A DNA stretch of 64,000 nt, taken from assembly GCA_030144725.1 (NCBI GenBank), contig JASKMD010000019.1:8296760-8360759 (forward strand), read 5' to 3'. Positions 34,464 through 63,381 of the stretch are shown in pieces (position 1 is the stretch's first letter; each line of letters opens with the position of its first letter). Both the position numbers and the translations under genes were made by a program. The notes below the pieces were generated by a model. It made no database searches and was not told where the DNA came from. It worked only from the letters and a program-made list of their open reading frames with translations. Source of the DNA: Haematococcus lacustris. Taxonomy: Eukaryota; Chlorophyta; Chlorophyceae; Chlamydomonadales; Haematococcaceae.

Positions 34464-37400
34464 ATGATGATTGGAGTCGGTGGATACAAGCGGGCAGCTT
34501 CTACAGCAGCTCATGACTTCGGCCGCACTAGAGATAGTGCTATTGGTACGATCGCTGGCATCGATAGCCATCAGCAGGCGGCGGCGACAGGAGGGACACA
34601 GTGCAAGCGATCACCAGCGCCACCGACACAGAGATTAACACCGGTACGGCTTGAGGGAGGACGCTCAGATCTCGCTAGCAAGTATTCCCAAACGAGTATT
34701 ACTGGCTACTATTACAGGGAGACACACGTAATCCACGGCTCTTCATGGCTCAGTACATGAGAAGGATGGGGGCAACAGACAGGGTGAGGGAGACTGCATT
34801 TAGGTATCAGTAACAGTATCACTAACGCACCATTGTCGTTGTTTGTTATGTAGAGAGTCGAGGCCCACAGAGAGCTCAGCGAGACCATAAACGAGACTAG
34901 CAGCTTGCCTGGGCCATCTACACCCAAGCAAATACCACCAGCTCAGGTTAGACATGTGTCACAACTCACTGATGATGCATGATCGGTGACTTATAGTTAT
35001 GTCACTGATGTTACAGGGAGATGGGAATGGAGGCAACCCTCAGCATCGATGGGAAGGCAGTGAGGGAGATAGACATGAGGGAGGCGGAGGGGGAAGGGGG
35101 GAGGAAAGGGATGGGAGTGAGAATGATGGGGGAGTTGGGGGTGGGGGAGGAGGGGGTGGGGGAGGAGGAGGAGGAGGAGGGGGGGATGGAGGAGGGGGCG
35201 GTGGTGGAGGGGATGTCGGGGGTGGAGAGGGAGGGGTGGATGCCAGGGCAGCAGCACTTGGCGGCGGCCCAGTCTTTCGCCGCAACAGCAAGGGCAGCAA
35301 GGACAAGGACGCACTCCTAAGCAACGACCTTGTGTATCCTGACAGGCCAGATGTCAGAATGCAGGACCTTATCCGGCACCTGTGTGAGTACTACATAAAG
35401 GCCAAGCCGTCTGACCAGCAGATGAGGGACGTGCTGGAGCTGTTGGACAACTGCATGGGCAAGGGCAAGACCTTGCTTCCTGCAACTACGCATCGGTTCT
35501 ACGCCTTGATTGATGCCTTGGGCAGAGATGAGGATCGTGTGCATGTCTGCAACGGCAAGACCTGCCCAGGACATGTATATCCGCACCTGCCTAAGTGAGT
35601 CACATGCACATACTCACCCACACTGGCTTTGTAATGGCTGCCCAGAGCCCTAGCCCACTTGAGGTGTTTGATTGCCACAGGAACCAATGGAAAGATCACT
35701 TGAAGGACGTATGCCCTCATCCACAGTGTGGTGAAACCCGTTTTGTGCAAGGTAACAGCACAGCCACATGCATCCATTGAGCTTGATACCACCACCTCCC
35801 AGCTCACCGCCACTACTCCCCAGTGCCTTGGAACAGAGAAAGGCAGTGTCATTGTGGCCCATGCCATTATGTGGTGCTGTACTTTTGCCATGATAGAGAT
35901 GGACTCCATTGAGCCACGAAGCTGCATCTTCCTTCACGGCCTTGAGGACACACTGAGCATCCTCTTGAACCGCGCCGCGGTGAAGAAGTGGCTGCTACAG
36001 CGCCCAGTGGATCCAGAACCAGGCTCCTTTGATGCAAGTAAGGGAGTATGATGACAGGTGCATATTGAATGAGAACAGCAATGTATCAATAGCCCATCAC
36101 CTTATGATTGCTTATGTTGCACCACACGTAGGCCCTGCCGCCGCCCACATCCGGCAGCATGTAACGGATGCTGTGTATGATAACCAGTACGCTGTGAGGG
36201 TCAGCTTGGGGCTGGACTGGGTGAGCATCAACAAGAAGTCAGTGGGGGTGATTGTCATGCAGGTGAGCAACCAACATAGTATGCTATCAGTTCCAATCAT
36301 TCAGCAATGAATGTCCATCAATTGCACCTACATACAAGACCACCAGTGCAACACTTAGCCTGACCATGCAGGGTAACACCATACATAACCTTGCGCTCAT
36401 GCATGCCTTGTGACTTGTTGCATGTGAGCTCCAGTTGGTGGACGTCCCAGATCATGTGCGGGGCAAGGACGACACCTGGGCCATCCTAGGCGTCATCATC
36501 GACAACAAGACTTCAGCTGACTCGCATGTCACCGGCTACATGAATCCCATCTTCGAGGCTTTCCAGGGAGCGCTGGGAACAGACGTCTCCAAGCACGTCC
36601 ACCTGCGCAGTGAAGACCTTGGCGACCGCCCCACTGTGGGGCCCCGGCTGTACCCAATAGTGGTCAGTCTGGTGGCGGACACTCCAGCCAGGCAAGCAGT
36701 ACTTAACAAATGGACCCTACCCCTAACCCCATCCCCATCCCCACGTCCATGCCTAACCCTAACCCTAGCCCTAGCCCTAACACCTAGCCCTAGCCCTAAC
36801 CCTAACCCTAACCCCAACCCAACCCCATCCCCACGTCCATGCCCAGCCCTAGCCCTAGCCCTAGCCCTAGCCCTAGCCCTAGCCCTAGCCCTAGCCCTAG
36901 CCCTAGCCCTAGCCCTAGCCCTAGCCCTAGCCCTAGCCCTAGCCCTAGCCCTAGCCCTAGCCCTAGCCCTAGCCCTAGCCCTAGCCCTAGCCCCCCCCGT
37001 AACCATACTTCCATGGCATTGAGCACGAGTACCTTTTGCATGCAGGGCTGCTTGGTCTAATGGCATGGGCCATGGCGCCAATATGAACAGCACGGGGTGT
37101 TGGCTGAATACCAAACAGTGTAGCAAGGGTGGTGTCCTTCACAAAGGAGCTATGTGGCAGGCCTCACAACGTGATCCCCAACATGTGGCACCATGTGGTT
37201 GCAGGGCTGCTTGGTCTGGCGGGATGCAAGCGGGCGCCAACATGAACTGCATGTGGTGCTGGCTCAGTACCCCCAAGTATGGCAAGGAAGGAGTCCATCC
37301 CATGGGCTACGTCGAACCTGTGGACGCACCAACAATCCCCCCAGCAGTCAGACCTCCAACGCCTTTGCCTGCCGGTGAGGCAGCTCCAGCCAAGGTGCAC

Positions 37401-39927
37401 ATGATGGATGCGTGCATGCGACTGACGGCTGAGGAGTTCAAGCTGCGGGGAGACCTGGTGAAGGCTGCTCTAGAGCATGGGGGTCAGGAGCATGTGGGCC
37501 TGAAGCCGGGCCAGCATGGCTGTAACCGCCCTGCTCTCATCCTGGAGTTCCTGCGGTATGTGGAGGGCACGTGGGTCCATGTCGTGCCCATAGCCCACAG
37601 CCTGCTGTTTGGGCTGGTGAAAAACCACCTGCTGTGGCTGCTTTCTACCAAGGAGAACAGCCCTTTCGACACCCATGAACGCAAGCTCATTGAGGAGCGC
37701 TTCAAGCACATCCGCGTGCCAGTTGACTACGGACGCCAGCCCCATCACAGTGCCTCATGCAGGTACAACGACAAATCAACAGGGCAATGGTAGCAACAAT
37801 GGCACAACTGGGACTAGGACAGCATAGATGTGTAAGGGAAGGAGTTGCTGTGCAATGTATGTAATCTATGGCTGGAAGTGAATAAGGTAGGAGCATAATC
37901 ACACGAGATGAAGATGCTATGTTTGCATTGCAGTGCCTGGATCATGGACGACTACATGAACTTCCTCAAGCACGAGTGGGAGTACGTGTTGTTGGACATC
38001 ATGAAGCGAAGCACAACCAACCGCCGACTACACTTTGAGCTGTGGGAGCACCTGGTCCAAGCTGTGCTGCACTATCTCACGCCAGGTATGTATGTTATAG
38101 ATGTAGCTGAGGTACTGTTATTACTAGGACCACCATAATCATCACCATCATGGAGAGCTCTGATAACACATTCAAATGCCCCATTTGCCAGGTGCTGACA
38201 CGCCTGCAACAGTGGAGGCCAACATCCGAAAGGGCTTCCAGAACTTGCTGGACTACGCTAAGAAGCTGGAGAAGCACAAGGTGGACCTGCATGTCCCGGC
38301 CCACATGTTCTCTCCCAACCTCCACATGTGTGTATGCCGGTGAGTGAGCAGAAGGGCGTTGATGTCAGTTACTCCACCATCTTCGAGACCAATAGCCCCT
38401 CCTAGTTTGTCACCATGAATAAGACGGCCTATAACACCCCTCCAAAGGCAACTATGATTCTCAATTTCCGTGTAACTATGATTGCTAATGCAGTGCATGG
38501 ATTGCTGTGATGTGCGCAGGCTGCTGTATCAAGAGCTGCAACGTGGCCGCAGCTTTCGTGATGCTGAGTTTTGGTTGGAGCGTGCCATGCAGTACATGAA
38601 GCGCTGGGGAGGCAAGCATGCACCTGGTTCTACCATTGGCCTCTCAGCCTGCCTGCGTGAGAAGGTGTACCGCCAAGCTCAGCGTTTCCTGCACAAGATC
38701 CGGGTGCTGCAGGGTCGGGAGGATGAGGAGGGTGGGCACCAATCGCAGCAGGGAGCAGAGGGTGAGCCGCTGGGGTCACAGCAAGGGGGTGCAGGGGATG
38801 GGACAAGGGGACTGGTGGAGCGCCCCAACAGTGGGGCTAGTCAGGTCCGGGCCCCCACCACAGTGGAGGACGCTCAGCCAGAGCCGGAGAGGAACTGCCA
38901 GTTGGTTGGCGCAGGATACCGTGAATGCCCAGTCACGGGTGGTGAGCAGTGGGTGCGCCAGGCGGTCTGCACTATGGTGGGGGAGCTCAATGCTGGGTTG
39001 AGGGGCGAGGGCAGCGGCTGGTGTGAGCAGGACGTCCTCGACCTGTTCTCTACTCCCCCTGCCACCAGTGGTGCTCCTGCCCAGCCCCCCAGCGTGCCGG
39101 GGCGGGTATGGTACTTCACCCGTGCAGAGTGCACACAGCAGATGATGTTCAGTGTGGCGTACAAGCGTGCAGAAAAGCGCAACAACAGCTGGGCCATGGA
39201 TAAGTACTACTACAGAAACAGCTTGTCCACAGTGAACGAGTATGCGGCCCACATCCAGTTCTGGGTGCGACTAGAGCATCCGGACATCCCAGGCCGCTTC
39301 CTGCGAGTGGCCATCGCAAGGCTGTTCCCTGTCTACCCTATGGGTGGCCTGCCCAACTTGCTGCATGGCATGGGCCCAGAACCAGAGCCAGCAGTGGCAG
39401 CAGCCGCAGCACGCACACGCGGGCGCAAGAGACCAGCCCCACAGGACACAGCGGCCAAACGACGGGCAACAGGTCCAAAGCCAGCAGCTGCAGCAACAGC
39501 GGATGCAGCGACAGCAACAGCAGGAACAGCAGCAGCAGCAGCAGCAGCACAAACAAGAGGAGCAGAGGCAGCAGCAGCAGAAGCAGCAGCAGGAGAAGCC
39601 GAGGCAGCAGCAGCAGCGGCACCACCAGCCGGTGCTGGCCCCTCCGTTCCGCCCCCTCACAATGGTGGGGCCAGCAACCGACAACGCCGCTCAACCCGTG
39701 TGGCCAAGGGGCCAGCCGCCGTCCCACAGGAGCAGCCAACCCAGGCAACACTACCATACCATCGGCGCGCCAAGTTCAGGACAAAGGAGGCAGGTGCTGG
39801 TCCTGCAGAGTGGTTTGCAGTGAATGGGGAGCAGCTGCACACTCTGTTTGTGTCATTCTTTCCCACAGGCGAGGGCCATGGGGACATGTACTTTGTTCCA
39901 TACAACAGCCTCAGCAAGCAGCACTAG
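34464..39927 (+). CDS. TNP2-like (CACTA/EnSpm) transposase
   Basis: Exons: first from ATG 34464 (3' edge unresolved), about 34855-34949, 35017-35594, 35681-35751, about 35890-36037 (5' edge unresolved), 36132-36262, 36435-36691, 37205-37762, 37934-38085, 38192-38339, 38520-39927. Visible TNP2-type landmarks, in order: a zinc-finger-like CPHPQCGETRF; GLEDTLSILL; VSLGLDWVSIN (candidate first catalytic Asp); LVADTPARAAW (second Asp) leading to NCMWCWL; VPIAHSLLFGLVKNHLLWLL; RVPVDYGRQP; and FSPNLHMCVCRLL with AEFWLERAMQYMKR. The C-terminus is Ala/Gln-rich and basic (RKRPAPQDTAAKRR). Intron 36692-37204 uses a GC donor (CAG/GCAAGC). The gene ends at TAG 39925-39927. It is the likely mover of this element and of the two small CACTC elements. 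Confidence 0.8.
36716..36992. repeat. Intronic telomere-like array (CCCTAA then CCCTAG)
   Basis: Begins with CCCTAACCCTAGCCCTAACA-type mixtures and becomes about 24 uniform CCCTAG units. It lies inside the GC-AG intron 36692-37204 of the transposase gene. As in the intron at 24180-24500, the C-rich strand is in the sense transcript. Confidence 0.95.
37046..37204 (+). pseudogene. Decayed duplicate of transposase exon 37205
   Basis: The sequence after a CATGCAG acceptor-like site reads GCTGCTTGGTCT and continues with GANMNSTGCWLNT, closely matching GCTGCTTGGTCT and GANMNCMWCWLST in the exon at 37205. It lies in the same open frame as the downstream exon. The duplicate has lost the first Cys of the CMWC pair (now NSTGC), so it is probably skipped by splicing. 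Confidence 0.7.
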
Positions 39928-40019
39928 ACAGTAAACCTGTCGATGAGGTCACAACATACTGATTAGGAAGTGCTGATTGTAAACAGGTTGCTTCCAGGTT
40001 GCCATCAACCATACAATCA

Positions 40020-40856
40020 TCTTAACCTTGCACTCGTCCCTGCACTCCTCCCTGCACTAATCCCTGCACTCGTCCCTGCACTCGTCCCTGCACTCCTCCC
40101 TGCACTAATCCCTGCATTCGTCCCTGCGCCCTTCCCTGCATTCGTCCCTGCACTCGTCCCTGCAATCGACCCTGCACTCATCCCTGCATCCATCCCTGCA
40201 TCCGTCCCTGCACTCGTCCCTGCGCTCGTCCCTGCGCCCGTCCCTGCGCCCGTTATCCCTGCACTCGTCCCTGCGCTCGTCCCTGCGCCCGTCCCTGCGC
40301 CCGTTATCCCTGCATCCATCCCTGCATCCGTCCCTGCACGCGTCCCTGCGCCCAACATCCCTGCACTCGTCCCTGCGCCCACACTCCCTGCACTCGTCCC
40401 TGCGCTCATCCCTGCGCCCATCCCTGCGCCCCTAAATCCCTGCACTCGTCCCTGCGCTTATCCCTGCACTCGTCCCTGCGCCCGCTAATCCCTGCACTCG
40501 TCCCTGCGCTCATCCCTGCACTCGTCCCTGCGTCCCTGCACTCGTCCCTGCGCCCGTATCCCTGCGCTCCACCTCCTATCCCTGCATTCGTCCCTGCGTC
40601 TCCAATCCATCCCTGCACTCGTCCCTGCGCCCCCCCCTCCATCCCTGCACTCGTCCCTGCGCCCCCCCCTCCATCCCTGCATCCGTCCCTGCGTGAACGC
40701 CTCGGGCCGCCCAGCCTCCGCCTTTGACTTTTTTGACCTAATTCTTTTTGGGATGGATTCCTTACATCATCAGCTACCAACTGGCTGAATTTCAGCCCCA
40801 ACGGACGAAGTCGGCCAAAGCGCAGGGAAAAACGCAGGGACTAATTTGTAGGAGTG
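40020..40856. repeat. Right terminal inverted repeat and subterminal array
   Basis: TCCCTGC words (the reverse complement of GCAGGGA) fill 40030-40695, mirroring the left array. 40685-40856 is the unique part of the inverted repeat, ending TAATTTGTAGGAGTG. Open frames here are repeat translations. Confidence 0.92.
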
Positions 40857-40858
40857 CA

Positions 40859-41910
40859 CCAGCCATCTCCTTGAAAGAAGTGCGCAGGTATGCCCATGTT
40901 GGCCTAGTGCCATGAGCAAGGATGTGGGCATTCCTAGTAGCAGGGTACCACACCTCACGTGCTTTGCCAGACAGGAAATTAGGCAGTGCATCAGCAGGAT
41001 CGATACGCAGATATGCACAGTGGACCTCTAGGTCCTCACAGAAGATCTCTGCTACACGAGATGTGGCAAGACACTGGTCCGTCCATTTATCAGGACCTGG
41101 GACTTTTATCCTGGGCAGGGAGGCTGGCACAGTGGCAGGCGCAGCAACCTGAGACAGGGATAATTGTCCCGCTGATGCTGCAGGGGGCGCAATAGGTGCG
41201 ACAGGAGTAGCTGTGCCCGACAAAGCAGGTGCGGCAGGTGCGACCAGAGCAGCAGAAGTGCCACTGCTAACATTCACAGCAGGTCTGGCTGACTGCGAAT
41301 ACTGGTTGCGGATTGCAGCTATAGCTGGTTCACCACCCACCACCGCGTTCTGCATGTTCTGCAGGCGCTCCATCTCAGCGAGTTCGGCTCGGATCCGGAC
41401 AGCCTCGTTCTGGGATGCCTGAAGGTTCGCAGTTGCTCCCACCAGCTGCTGTCGCAGCCTCTGGATCTCATCGGCCTGTGCAGCTGCTGCAGAGGTGCCA
41501 GTCTCAGGCAAGATCGTGGCAGCTGTCAGGGCTCCTGCATACGACAGCGGTCCAACTCCAGGAGCCAACGAGGTCGGAGGCGCAGTGGCAGCTGGAGGCT
41601 GAGCGGAGGTCATGGCGTTGAGAGTCTGCAGCACGTTCTTCAGTACATCCATCGCCTGAGCGGGGGGTAGACCAGTAACTCTCTCGATTTCCGCGAAGGC
41701 GGGGCTTGCGATAGGCACAGGAAGAACGGGGGCAGTAATAGATACCACCGTGCCAGTAGTTGACACCCCAGTCGCAGCAGGGACTCCTGCTGGAGCACCA
41801 GTAGTGGCGTTCGGAGTCGCTGGGGGCGGGGAGCCAGGAGTTTGGCCCCCAGGAGCAGAACGCTCCGGTCGTTTGTCGCCTCCAGGAGGAGGCTCCTTGT
41901 TAGCAGTCAT
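40859..41910 (-). pseudogene. gag: gypsy gag, N-terminal part
   Basis: Starts ATG 41910 (MTANKEPPPGGDKRP). It has a Pro/Ala-rich leader, a helical heptad-like segment (IQRLRQQLVGATANLQASQ near 41480) and then a capsid-like region (WTDQCLATSRVAEIFCEDLE ... GKAREVWY ... WAYLRTSFKEMAG). It is cut at the 19.1-kb element and continues at 21748. Confidence 0.9.
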
Positions 41911-41945
41911 TTGCTCAGAGGGAAAGTGGCGTTAGTACAACGTCG

Positions 41946-41959
41946 GTCGGAAACCAAAA
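41946..41959 (-). promoter_or_regulatory. Presumed primer-binding site of the gypsy element
   Basis: On the minus strand TTTTGGTTTCCGACC directly follows the 5' LTR. TGGTTTCCGACC could pair with a tRNA 3' end reading GGTCGGAAACCA. The same string is in the TRIM at 15006-15018. The tRNA species is not identified. Confidence 0.6.
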
Positions 41960-42166
41960 TGTAGCGTGCTAAGAGCAGCGCCGACAACCGATAACCACCT
42001 CTTTCCCACAGCGTGACACGGCCAGGGTTTAGAACGTTTCCCCCGAGGAGTCGAACCTCTGAAGCAGGTGTGCACGAAGGCCCACCTGCCCCTTTCGCCC
42101 ACCATGTCACACTGCAGTACAGAAGTACCGTGAGGCGAGCTAGGCTTCGAGGAGCCGTTCGCTACA
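41960..42166 (-). repeat. 5' LTR of the gypsy element
   Basis: 207 bp, apparently identical to 16589-16795, with TGTAGC and GCTACA ends and a minus-strand B-box GGTTCGACTCC. Confidence 0.95.
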
Positions 42167-42171
42167 CCTGC

Positions 42172-42546
42172 CTTGCGTCTTGGTGCCCTGCCTTTGCCTG
42201 CTGCCTTTGCATGCTGGAACGCCACTGTCACTTCTCCCTTCTTGATGTTGTGCTCGACTATGAACGCTATAAAGCAACCAATAATGGCCTGACCGGCAGC
42301 TACTCTGAGGTCTGGCCGTTGGGAGTCTGTCAAGCAGCACAACATACATCCCCCGCACTCCCCGCATTCTTCACGAGAGCAGCAACCCGTTGTCCTCCTC
42401 CTCAAGTTACTGAAGACCACTGCCTCCACTTCAATGCGCACTTGGTGTGAGCTTTGCCGTTGGTCCCGTCAGGTTCGGCCGTGGGTCGGCTAGTGTTAAG
42501 GGACGGATTGGAGTCGGCATCGCTGCGGCCGTTCATCAACTCGATT
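42172..42546. other. Right flank of the gypsy insertion
   Basis: A minus-strand peptide (AAGQAIIGCFIAFIVEHNIK and VTVAFQHAKAAGKGRAPRRK, near 42290-42180) looks more protein-like than its surroundings and may be a fragment of a gene or older element split by the retroelement. I could not find a convincing continuation left of 16584. Confidence 0.25.
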
Positions 42547-43956
42547 GCAGTAACCGCCCCCCATAACCGCCTCTGGGCAGTCAAGGTTGCGCATTAAAGC
42601 GCGCGGAGGAAGTCAGTAAGCTGTAGTGTGGGTTGCCAGTCGCTCGTGCTTGTCGAGTAGCGCGGTTGGGCAATTTAAAACTTCCCCCATCTACAGCCAA
42701 CAAACTTCCCCCGTACAGGGGGAACTTTTACCGGGAGACTTGATTGCAGTACACCGCCCGCCACCAGGTCGAAAATTGAGCTAGCGCAAACAAGCAGCGA
42801 CCCACGTTTAAGAGCAGGGTGGCGAGGCACTCCGTGGCGTCCGTAGCAAAGTTCGCACTATAGAGGCAGCCTCGCAGTACTGCGCAGTAGGCCATCGCAG
42901 TGCGCCATGCTACCGAGCCGTTTCATTACACCACGAGACTGAGTCACGACACGCTTCGTGCACGACACGGTGCAAGTCGGGTGCATGGCACTGTTAACTT
43001 TTTCGGCTCTATTGGCTCACTTCCTCTATTGGCTCAGTTTATCTACCGGCTCGGTTTGTGCTATACTGGCTCAGTTGCTGCTGCTGGTTTTAAGCGAAGG
43101 TGCATGGCCTTACATGTCATATGCCTTACATGTCACAATGGAGGTTCCCGCCACTGCCACTGCCGCTGCTTACCACCTTGGCAAGTATCGCTTTTTGGTG
43201 TGCCAGTGCAGCGCGACGTCGGGGTCCAGGATGGCCCATCGCAAATTTTGGCTTGAATTTCGCGCACAGTACGGAATAAGCAGCGATGACGGCGCTCAGC
43301 GACAGCACAACGTCCACCCCGTCGGGGATACCCCCGAGGACGCCGCCAATCGCCCCCTGTGATGAGCTCGCCCCATGCCAAATTCACCTTCTGTCACGTG
43401 TTGTCATTGTATGTACCACACAAGGTGATGGAGCATGTCTTGGACCGCATCCCGGAATATAGACCCGCCCAGCTATCAGTGAAAGGTGGAAGGACGTGGA
43501 AAGGACCACTGACCAAAAAGTTTAAGGACTTGAACGAAGCCCCAAAATGATGGGGTCTAGGCTTCAGCAGAGTGCACGGTAGCGAAACAAAGTCCACGCA
43601 CGGTGTTGCTGACACCTTAGTGAGATGCTCTGCTTGCTTGGAGGGAGGGTTAGGCAGGTCTCGCGCCAGGTGTCAGGAAGGGCCCGGGCCATGAGGGGTC
43701 CCGACCCAACCCAGGGAATCTTGCGCTTCGACCTGCGACCCACGTACGGTCGCACCCCGCTGAGCCCCAGGTTACAGCGAGCATCCATGTTCACAGTCCG
43801 CGGGAATGGCGGGCGGAGTGATCTGGGAGGCTTCAGTCCAAAACGCGAGTTTCAGCGCGCGTGACTTACCGCGATAGCCTCAGCTACCCTTCACTAGGGC
43901 GTGGTGCGAGCGGCAGGCCTGTCACGGATTGGCATGGCCAATGGCCGGGGTGACCC
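42547..43956 (-). repeat. Dispersed repeat, long copy (inverted relative to 345-690)
   Basis: The outer blocks 42547-42751 and 43852-43956 match 480-686 and 345-458 on the opposite strand. The 1.1 kb between them is present only here. It contains runs of ATTGGCTCAGTTT-like words (42995-43080) and short open frames without a known domain. Confidence 0.7.
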
Positions 43957-44843
43957 AATGTCTACCTTAATGGCACGAAAGACCCTGCTTGTGCCAAGCA
44001 ACATTTTGTCCTCCCAATGGGAGTCCCAGCCTTCTGCACCTTTATTCAGCGTTTTCACGACACTGACATCTGGATACTTCTCTTTCAACGGCTGCAAATA
44101 CACTGTATTCACATGCTTGTCCGAGAACATAGGCATTTGCTCCATGGGTAAGGCGCCCTGGCATGGGGCAGCACGCGGCAGAGGTGCTTGCTGACGCTTG
44201 ACTATGAGTTCCCCGGGGGGCTTCTAGGAGCCCCTGACAAAAAGCAATGTATGCTCTCGAATTCGTGTTGCTTGCTTGTTGTGTTGCAAGTTGCGCACGT
44301 GGGTGTTGTTGTGTTGCGCACTTACAAACAACTCCCCATCCAACATTGACAAGGGTGTCGCCTGTGGGCAATTTCACTCAGCTTCAACACAGCTGTAGCA
44401 TAATGGATGGCACCAACTTCAGTGGCACTGCATGAGGGCCCAGTCGGGCGGTCTACGTCCACCCATGCTGCAACACTGTTCCTGAGGGCCACATTGCCCC
44501 CTACGCGCCAGTGTGAATGCTTGTTCACTGTGTGTGGAGCAGCTGCAGCATGCCAGCAGTCAGGTGCAGGAAAGGCCCTATGCAGGTTGTGCACTGGGTG
44601 CTTCACTTCACCGGCTCGCAGATTTGCAACCCAAGCTGCATGCATGTCGATCATGCTGCAAGCATGACGCCGGATGTCTGAGTTCTCCAGGGCTGGGTGG
44701 GTGGCGACACATGTCTGAGCTGCCAGTCAGCACATGCAGCCACCGCTCAGCATGCCTTGCTGTGTGTTCCTAGAGCAACAGTGGCATCTCAGTACAGGGT
44801 GAGCCCTCCCAACCCGCCCAAGTCATCTTCTACACCTACCTGA
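43957..44843. other. No recognisable gene
   Basis: A minus-strand open frame at 43894-44145 (KEKYPDVSVVKTLNKGAEGW) looks somewhat protein-like but has no family I recognise. The rest has only short open frames. Confidence 0.4.

Positions 44844-63381
<18,538 letters not shown>

Larger units (their letters stand above)
21751..40856. mobile_element. 19.1-kb CACTC-ended (CACTA/EnSpm-like) DNA transposon
   Basis: The ends are inverted repeats that start CACTCCTACAAATTAGTCCC and stay alignable for about 175 bp, then merge into mirror-image arrays of GCAGGGA units. A 2-bp duplication CA flanks it (21749-21750 and 40857-40858). Deleting the element and one CA restores gag in frame across …EMAG/DDLRNESDM…, so the ends are exact. 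Inside are a TNP2-like transposase (plus strand), a C48-protease/dioxygenase-like gene and a charged gene (minus strand), and a single-exon gene (plus strand). CAC- ends, 2-bp duplications, subterminal repeats and a TNP2-like transposase together indicate the CACTA/EnSpm superfamily. The passenger set is unusual. Confidence 0.93.
16589..42166 (-). mobile_element. Ty3/gypsy chromovirus with two nested insertions
   Basis: Boundaries are the two 207-bp LTRs, and CCTGC is duplicated at 16584-16588 and 42167-42171. On the minus strand the order is 5' LTR, primer site, gag, protease, reverse transcriptase, RNase H, integrase, chromodomain, polypurine tract, 3' LTR, which is the Ty3/gypsy order. Without the two nested elements it would be about 6.1 kb. 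LTR identity suggests a recent insertion, yet integrase holds several frameshifts, so this copy is probably non-autonomous (or those are sequencing errors). The 19.1-kb insertion in gag also disables it. Confidence 0.95.

Noticed and set aside
39515..39640. Separate Gln-rich gene overlapping the transposase C-terminus
   Set aside because: It is the alternative frame of the poly-Ala coding GCA run in the transposase last exon.
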